Shown here in pieces: positions 9,465 through 13,885 of a DNA stretch of 13,885 nucleotides. The translations under genes were made by a program, and so were the position numbers. Source of the stretch: Phoronis ovalis (taxonomy: Eukaryota; Phoronida; Phoronidae); assembly GCA_028565635.1 (NCBI GenBank), contig JAOXYB010035472.1, positions 1-13,885 of the forward strand. Reading direction: 5' to 3'. The notes beneath the pieces were generated by a model that had not been told where the DNA came from, searched no databases, and saw only the letters and a program-made list of their open reading frames with translations. Position 1 is the first letter of the stretch, and every line of letters begins with the position of its first letter.

Positions 9465-9857
9465 TCATGCACAACCACAAGACTGTACTACCATTCCCGG
9501 CAATTTTGCATAAATAAGTTCGCCTAAATCATCATAATACAGCATTTGGATTGTAGATAATTTTGTTGGCGTGCAACACGGTCCAGCAGATCCAAACGGA
9601 TTCATTTGTTGTACTTGCTGTAGAAGCTGGGTGTGCGCATAGCGATGAAGATGTAAAAATTGACATTCCCCGGCACAGAAGTAGGCATTGTAGCGCCGAG
9701 GTACGACCACCCAATCCCAACCAAATTCTGCAAAATCCACTGTTAACGGATAACGACAGCAGCGTTCTTCGACTGACGTATCATCGCAGTCCAGATTTGC
9801 TAGGGAACGTTTTAGACGTGGTGTCCGTGCTTTGATTCGTAATTCAAGAAAAGGCAT
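9465..9857 (-). CDS. MSTN/GDF11-like: Unit B terminal exon (exon 3): GDF8/11 (myostatin-like) mature TGF-beta ligand
   Basis: This exon encodes the second GDF8/11-type ligand. It is 393 nt: 130 residues plus a TGA stop at 9467-9465. It starts in phase 0 after a TTTTACTTGCAG acceptor (ending 9858) with MPFLELRI, close to the NPFLEVKV start of the vertebrate last exon. That first methionine is a coincidence of splicing, not a translation start, and the open frame running on to 9950 is intron. RLKR (residues 14-17) is the furin-type site, leaving a 113-residue ligand. Nine cysteines are intact: C24, C33-C34, C61, C65, C94-C95, C127, C129. Blocks include RCCRYPLTVDF, FGWDWVVVPRRY, CAGEC, a Y-A-H-T-Q helix start, NPFGSAGPCCTPTK, KLPGMVV and the final SCGCA. 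The wrist region (66-91) is glutamine-rich, four residues longer than in unit A and closer to the vertebrate pattern. B is therefore the more conserved copy. Confidence 0.95.
   Translation of the reverse strand: MPFLELRIKARTPRLKRSLANLDCDDTSVEERCCRYPLTVDFAEFGWDWVVVPRRYNAYFCAGECQFLHLHRYAHTQLLQQVQQMNPFGSAGPCCTPTKLSTIQMLYYDDLGELIYAKLPGMVVQSCGCA
9807..9818 (-). other. Unit B furin-type cleavage site (RLKR)
   Basis: Codons for R-L-K-R sit seven residues before the first ligand cysteine (SLANLDC). This is the classical RX(K/R)R convertase site and occupies the same place as RNRR in unit A. Cleavage is inferred from the motif and its position. Confidence 0.85.
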
Positions 9858-9982
9858 CTGCAAGTAAAAGTTACAATAGTAAAGCGACTTTACAACACCA
9901 TTTAGGACCAAGTTAAAGTGAATAAGGTGCCATAAATATTCATGAGCCATCCCTTCAGATACATTTTAAAGAATAATTTCCG

Positions 9983-10467
9983 AGAAGAATTATGAACATT
10001 ATTAAACCCATTTGAAGTTATGGGCATTTATGTCAGTGGCTCTGAAAGTTGCCAATATAAACTTTTATTACCCATAATGCAAAGTGCATTGACATCAGAG
10101 AATAGGGTGAAAATCTCAAAATAACATTTTTAGTACAAAATGTGTGGTTGTAAGCATTTGTATGGTAAAAAAACTGTAAACTTATTTATATTTTATTTCT
10201 CAGGCAGTGATATTGTGGAAATGCAAAACTTTTGTGAAGGTGTAGCCCAAGAGATTTAAAGCAAATAACTGCATTTTAGTATTGTCATGGGTGCATATCA
10301 CTGGAAAAACTATATTTTCGTATATGGTTACATGTAAACCTTGTTCATCTCTGATGTCATCAGCACTTTGCATTATGGGTAATAAAGGTTATAAAAGCTG
10401 CTTCCAGAGCCGCCAATACAAATGCCTATAACTTCAAGATGAATTGAGCAATTTTGATAATTCTTCT
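9983..10467. repeat. 485-bp inverted repeat in unit B intron 2
   Basis: The arm 9983-10101 is the diverged reverse complement of 10348-10467. Strongest matches are AGAAGAATTAT at the outer ends, TTGAAGTTATGGGCATTT, the GGCTCTG core, a TTTATTACCCATAATGCAAAG block and GACATCAGAGA at the inner ends. The 246-bp middle holds a weaker match around CAGTGATAT. It could be a foldback transposon or two insertions of one repeat in opposite orientation. No clear target duplication is visible. It is non-coding. Confidence 0.75.
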
Positions 10468-10792
10468 GCATATAAGTTATTAGCTTACGTCATGTTAGTG
10501 ACACCGTGTTCATTTTAAGAAAATGCCGATCCCGGTTTGCTTTATACTCAGCGTAAATGTAAAAGGATTGTCTTCCTTTGCACAATTTAAAAGTGATTGG
10601 TCACAGAGCAGAATCTCTTTAAATTACTAAATTTCTGTGGTGAAAGAAGACATTTGTTTATTTTCTGGAATTGGTGCTTCATAAAGGGGGAGTAAAGTGA
10701 AAGTTTAATGTTTTGGGTTCCTAGCTGGATATCTCTATAAAAGGCACGGCTAATATAAGGATGGGCGTCCGACAGAATATATTATTTACCAC

Positions 10793-11238
10793 TTGGCGCC
10801 CCCGGGGGGGTAACAGTCAGAATAGCTGGGTACGCATGTTCGTTACAAAAAACCGGGCGAAAGGGTATGTTTTTCAGCATTCAGACCGGGCACCCGGTAC
10901 GCCCTGAAAAGGGTATAAAATAGCTTAAAAATCTTACTTAATTTTGTCATTTTTGGTTATCACAGCAGCAATTAACTTTTTTATAGTGTAGTCCTTAACC
11001 TTCTAGCATAGTGCATGGGAATCACATTTTGGGTCTTGGTCCCCAAAGTAAAAAAAGGGTAGAGTTTTTGGCATACATAGGTCCCAAAAGCTAAAAAAGG
11101 GTATGAGTTTTGAGCTCACAGGTCCCAATAAGGGTAGGAATTTTGAGCTCCTAGGTCCCAAAAAGGGGCTTTTTTTTACCCCTCACAACAAACATGGGTA
11201 CCCAGTTATTCTGACTGTTACCCCCCCGGGTTGGCGCC
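10793..11238. mobile_element. Inverted-repeat DNA element, copy 2, inside unit B intron 2
   Basis: A 430-bp element at 10801-11230 starts CCCGGGGGGG and ends CCCCCCCGGG, flanked by TTGGCGCC at 10793-10800 and 11231-11238 (8-bp target duplication). The terminal inverted repeats match at about 41 of 44 positions and again include GGGTAC(G/C)CATGTT. The interior near 11039-11170 holds four tandem units that start GGTCCC, with 41, 41 and 33 bp spacing. No transposase is encoded. Shared ends, duplication length and architecture place it in the same family as the copy at 1299-1796, although the interiors differ. It sits within an intron, in sequence that splicing would remove. Confidence 0.87.
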
Positions 11239-11522
11239 ATAGCTTTTTAGAAAATGTTATTTTATCAGTACCATGTCATTGGCGGAAACGGAGGAAAACA
11301 AACTTTAAATTTAGACAGTGAATTCGCGAGCTCTATGGATCATAACAGTATCGTTCACAGAGAGGAACTATGGTTTTTTATGCTAGTATTTATTCTTATA
11401 CTACAATTGGTAAGTGCGAGAATATCTTTTCTATAGGTTAATATCTGTAATACTAATTGATCCCCAATGGAAAGAAGTTAGTATAGGCTTTGACACGGGC
11501 TTTGACATATGATTGAACATAC

Positions 11523-11920
11523 CTTCTCTTTCTCCCATTCATTTACCGGAGTTGTCATAGCCATAGACACCCCTTCATGATTATAGGCTTCTATTTTAAA
11601 TAACCCGTAGTCTTGAGATTGTTTCATCCAGTCCTTTAAGGTCTTCTTGACATCAAATTTATACCAGCCTCCAGACCTCTTTAAATTTATTTCCTTTTCA
11701 TTCACTAAAGTCATGTTTGGTGCTTGATTAGAATCAAGTCCTGCTGGCGGTACATCTAACTTGTGGATTAATATCATCGTCCACTGTGGTGGAACTGCAA
11801 CGCGACTAGGTCGAATATATATCCACAAATGTCCTGCTGCTACGCGTGAATTCATAACATTCGCATTGAAGGCAAAGTAACAAATGTCAGCCAGGTTGCC
11901 CACATTAAGTATGTTTGGAG
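11523..11920 (-). CDS. MSTN/GDF11-like: Unit B exon 2: C-terminal half of the GDF8/11 propeptide
   Basis: This exon encodes the propeptide arm domain of unit B. It is 398 nt: two bases completing a split codon, then 132 codons. The acceptor GTCTTATTTACAG ends at 11921; the last codon AAG is followed by GTATGT. Blocks in order are YFA (residues 14-16), LWIYIRP (31-37), GGWYKFDVKKTL (83-94), W97MKQ, YGL (104-106), IEAYNHEG (109-116) and MTTPV (121-125). These match the vertebrate propeptide's WIYLRP, W..IDV, W-L-K-Q and IKALDENG segments. There is one N-glycosylation sequon at N68 and an unusual cysteine at C13. The exon starts in the same phase and with the same bases (CTCC) as exon 2 of unit A, with P1, L4-V6 shifted by one or aligned and YFA at the same residues. 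No normal first exon is visible to its right inside the window; the frame does stay open upstream through the acceptor (separate entry). Confidence 0.92.
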
Positions 11921-12008
11921 CTGTAAATAAGACAGACATTATCACATTAATAAGTATTTTTGTATTCATACAACAAGAATGTCCGACTTTCTTTGTCTCA
12001 GATAACAT
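11921..12008 (-). other. In-frame upstream extension of unit B exon 2 with a signal-peptide-like segment
   Basis: Reading upstream from exon 2 without splicing, the frame remains open to an ATG at 12008, with a second ATG at 11969. From the second ATG the protein would begin MNTKILINVIMSVLFTAPN: a short polar N-region with a lysine, about 12 hydrophobic residues, then a small-residue segment. That resembles a secretory signal peptide leading straight into the prodomain arm. The hydrophobic codons are, however, largely the pyrimidine tract of the acceptor, which by itself encodes L, F, V and S. The default reading is intron; an alternative first exon is possible. Proline just after the likely cleavage point weakens the signal-peptide case. 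Confidence 0.25.
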
Positions 12009-13773
12009 AAATATTAGGACATGTTCTAATAATAATTAAAAAAATATAAACTCTCAATAGTCAATTCGAAACATGTACGCATGTAGCCACAACTGTTCAT
12101 GAAAGTTGTTTCACTGTGATTAAAATATACATTATAGGGTAGATTTTCCGAAAAAAATGCAGGAACTTTACTTATAGTTTATGTTATACAAGTACAAAAA
12201 GAGAACTACCAAAAAATACCAAAGTGTGCGTAATATAGTCTTCTCATGAATAACTATTCAAACCTCCGCGCGAAACAAGCATACACTTATCCAGTAGAAA
12301 CTATGACAAACCTTCAAAATTAAAATTAATGTTTAGAAAATCTTCAGTGGATGTGATGCATAATATAGTATAATGTATCTACTCAATATTTTGTTTTTCT
12401 GTTAGTTGATTTTTAAAGGCAGATAAGTATTTATTTATAGTTTGCATCTTTCTAAAAGCAGGAGAATGGTGAGTAAATCAACTGATGGAACAGCCATGAG
12501 AAGACTCTATTACTATGACTAAAAAGAAACAAGAGCATGCATAATACAAAGAAAAATAAACCGTTACCACTACTTAGCTGATTGTTGCGATTGCTACATG
12601 CAAGGAAGAGAACCCAAGAAAACAAAGATTACTAAATACATCGCTTACTTTATATTATATATTCTCCAAACAGTAACTTCCAATCACAATATTTTGACAG
12701 GAAATTCCATGTAAAATTAAGCAATTAATGTTACTATAACTTATTAGAAACACTGTCGTACATATTAACCTTTTTTCATGTTGGTATTAAATTTTAAAAA
12801 AGCCGCTTCTTTCTGTTTGGAAAATATATTTATCACGAATGCACATGTTAGATAGAGAAAGGTAAACTATTAATTACCTGAGTTTCAGAGTTCCTGATTG
12901 CGTCGCGTCATCTTTCTGTTACCATAGAGACAGGTCTGAAACCCAGGGGAGCAAATACCAAGAAACACTACATCAAAAGTTATTAAGAAAGTAGTCTATG
13001 TCAGTAGGTGACTCGTGTATAACAGTGATAAAATACCAAAATAAGTGGAAACTGTGTCAAATGTCTACAGAATTTACGTTATTTGATAGCCAAGTATTAT
13101 TTGGTTCAGCAACATTTTTCTTTGAATGTAAAGAAATTTGGAAAAAAAAATCGTTACTCTCTTGTTGTATGCAGCAGTCTCTTTGCACAAAGTTAACATA
13201 AACATACAGATTTTAGTAATCGTAGTTAAAACTCAAACTCAGTTTACGGCAGTAGCATATATCAATATTACCGAACTACTAATAAACTAAATATTTTAAA
13301 TCCAATTAATGGTTCTAACGACCGATGTCAGTCTACTTCAAAACTGATGCTAGAATTGATTATATGTATGATTTATCAGGTTTTTGACTACTATTTTCAT
13401 TGTGCATGAATTAGTCAAAATTTAAAATATAATATACAAACAGTATTTTTTTGCATTTTTTCCGAAATCAACATTCTTTTGCAAGGGCAGAGAAAGAAAT
13501 CAACAACAAACGTGGATTGACATATTAAAGAATTTGTTTTGGTTTCAGCGATTTTTTGGGAAAAAAGTGCTTTGTATTCCATACAATTTTGAAGTTTGCC
13601 TCAAATATTCTTTATATATTGGTATTTTAACAAATTTTCTCTTTCAGTTTAATAGAAACTACTGTTTTATAACATTTAGACTGACAAGGCTTTCGAATAT
13701 CATTTTTTTTTCTTTGACACCAAATTGCTTCCGTGCAATGTTATGATTTTTTGAATTCGAAATTGCAGAATGA
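12009..13773. other. Upstream of unit B: probable intron 1 or 5' flank, no exon seen
   Basis: No minus-strand open frame of 60 codons or more is present, so a normal GDF8/11 first exon is not here and probably lies to the right of the window. The plus-strand frames at 12998-13201 and 13534-13746 match no family I know and are treated as chance. No repeat stands out. Confidence 0.55.
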
Positions 13774-13781
13774 CCCATGAA

Positions 13782-13885
13782 CCCGGGGGGGGGGGTACTC
13801 AAGGTATTTTTTGGTAGGGGTGTGAGGCGGACCAAAAAAATTTGGATTTGGATTGTATACTTTTTACCAGTTATTTTTGGATTGC
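13782..13885. mobile_element. Inverted-repeat DNA element, copy 3, cut by the window edge
   Basis: It begins CCC followed by a run of eleven G, then TACTC, and contains a TTTTTTGGTAGGGGTG segment similar to the internal units of the two complete copies. Only one end is present, so neither the terminal inverted repeat nor a target duplication can be confirmed; by analogy the duplicated site would be CCCATGAA (13774-13781). The G-run is also a likely place for sequencing length errors. Confidence 0.6.

Larger units (their letters stand above)
9858..11522 (-). other. Unit B intron 2 (1665 bp, phase 0) carrying two repeat insertions
   Basis: On the minus strand the intron begins GTATGT (11522-11517), directly after the AAG codon of exon 2, and ends TTTTACTTGCAG at 9858. 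Position and phase equal those of unit A intron 2. The extra length over A is partly explained by an inverted-repeat transposon with target duplication (10793-11238) and a large inverted repeat (9983-10467). No further exon is visible. Open frames inside it, such as the plus-strand one at 11103-11321, overlap the transposon and show no protein family signature. Confidence 0.88.

Noticed and set aside
9563-9835. Open frame opposite the unit B ligand exon (plus strand, 90 codons), and similar frames opposite the unit A exons.
   Set aside because: These are antisense shadows of conserved coding exons with no features of their own.
9858-9950. Extension of the unit B ligand frame upstream to a methionine at 9950, giving a 161-residue protein.
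   Set aside because: A good acceptor (TTTTACTTGCAG) lies at the exact family intron position and phase, and the extension has no prodomain similarity. It is intron read through.

Overview
This is an AT-rich, gene-sparse stretch of an animal nuclear genome. It has spliced coding exons, several small transposon-like repeats and long non-coding stretches. The coding content is two sets of exons for secreted TGF-beta ligands of the myostatin/GDF11 (GDF8/11) family, all on the minus strand. Intron positions and phases match those I know for vertebrate myostatin (phase 1 before the second exon, phase 0 before the last). This points to a bilaterian, most likely a marine invertebrate, because vertebrate myostatin and GDF11 are not adjacent like this. 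I cannot name the species.

Layout from right to left, in the direction of transcription. At 13782 a transposon copy enters and runs off the window. Positions 12009-13773 hold no recognisable exon. Unit B follows: a prodomain exon at 11920-11523, a 1665-bp intron and a ligand exon at 9857-9465. Its intron carries a complete 430-bp inverted-repeat element with an 8-bp target duplication and a separate 485-bp inverted repeat. Positions 9464-7858 hold no recognisable exon. Unit A follows: a prodomain exon at 7857-7457, a 340-bp intron and a ligand exon at 7116-6736. Downstream are a 328-bp long hairpin (5972-6299) and then nearly 6 kb with no gene I can support. That stretch contains another complete inverted-repeat element (1299-1796) of the same family as the one in unit B.

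Each unit encodes the C-terminal half of the propeptide, a furin-type RXXR site and a complete nine-cysteine ligand. Neither has a visible first exon with signal peptide and the N-terminal latency helix. For unit B it probably lies beyond the right edge. For unit A there is only 1.6 kb before unit B, and no suitable first exon is visible there. Both second exons start in the same phase after a CAG acceptor and begin with the same four bases (CTCC). The most interesting reading is a tandem duplication of exons 2-3 sharing one upstream first exon, so that alternative splicing and polyadenylation would choose between two ligands. The alternatives are a missed or unusual first exon for A, a non-functional partial duplicate, or a separate short-form start in B. 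RNA evidence would decide.
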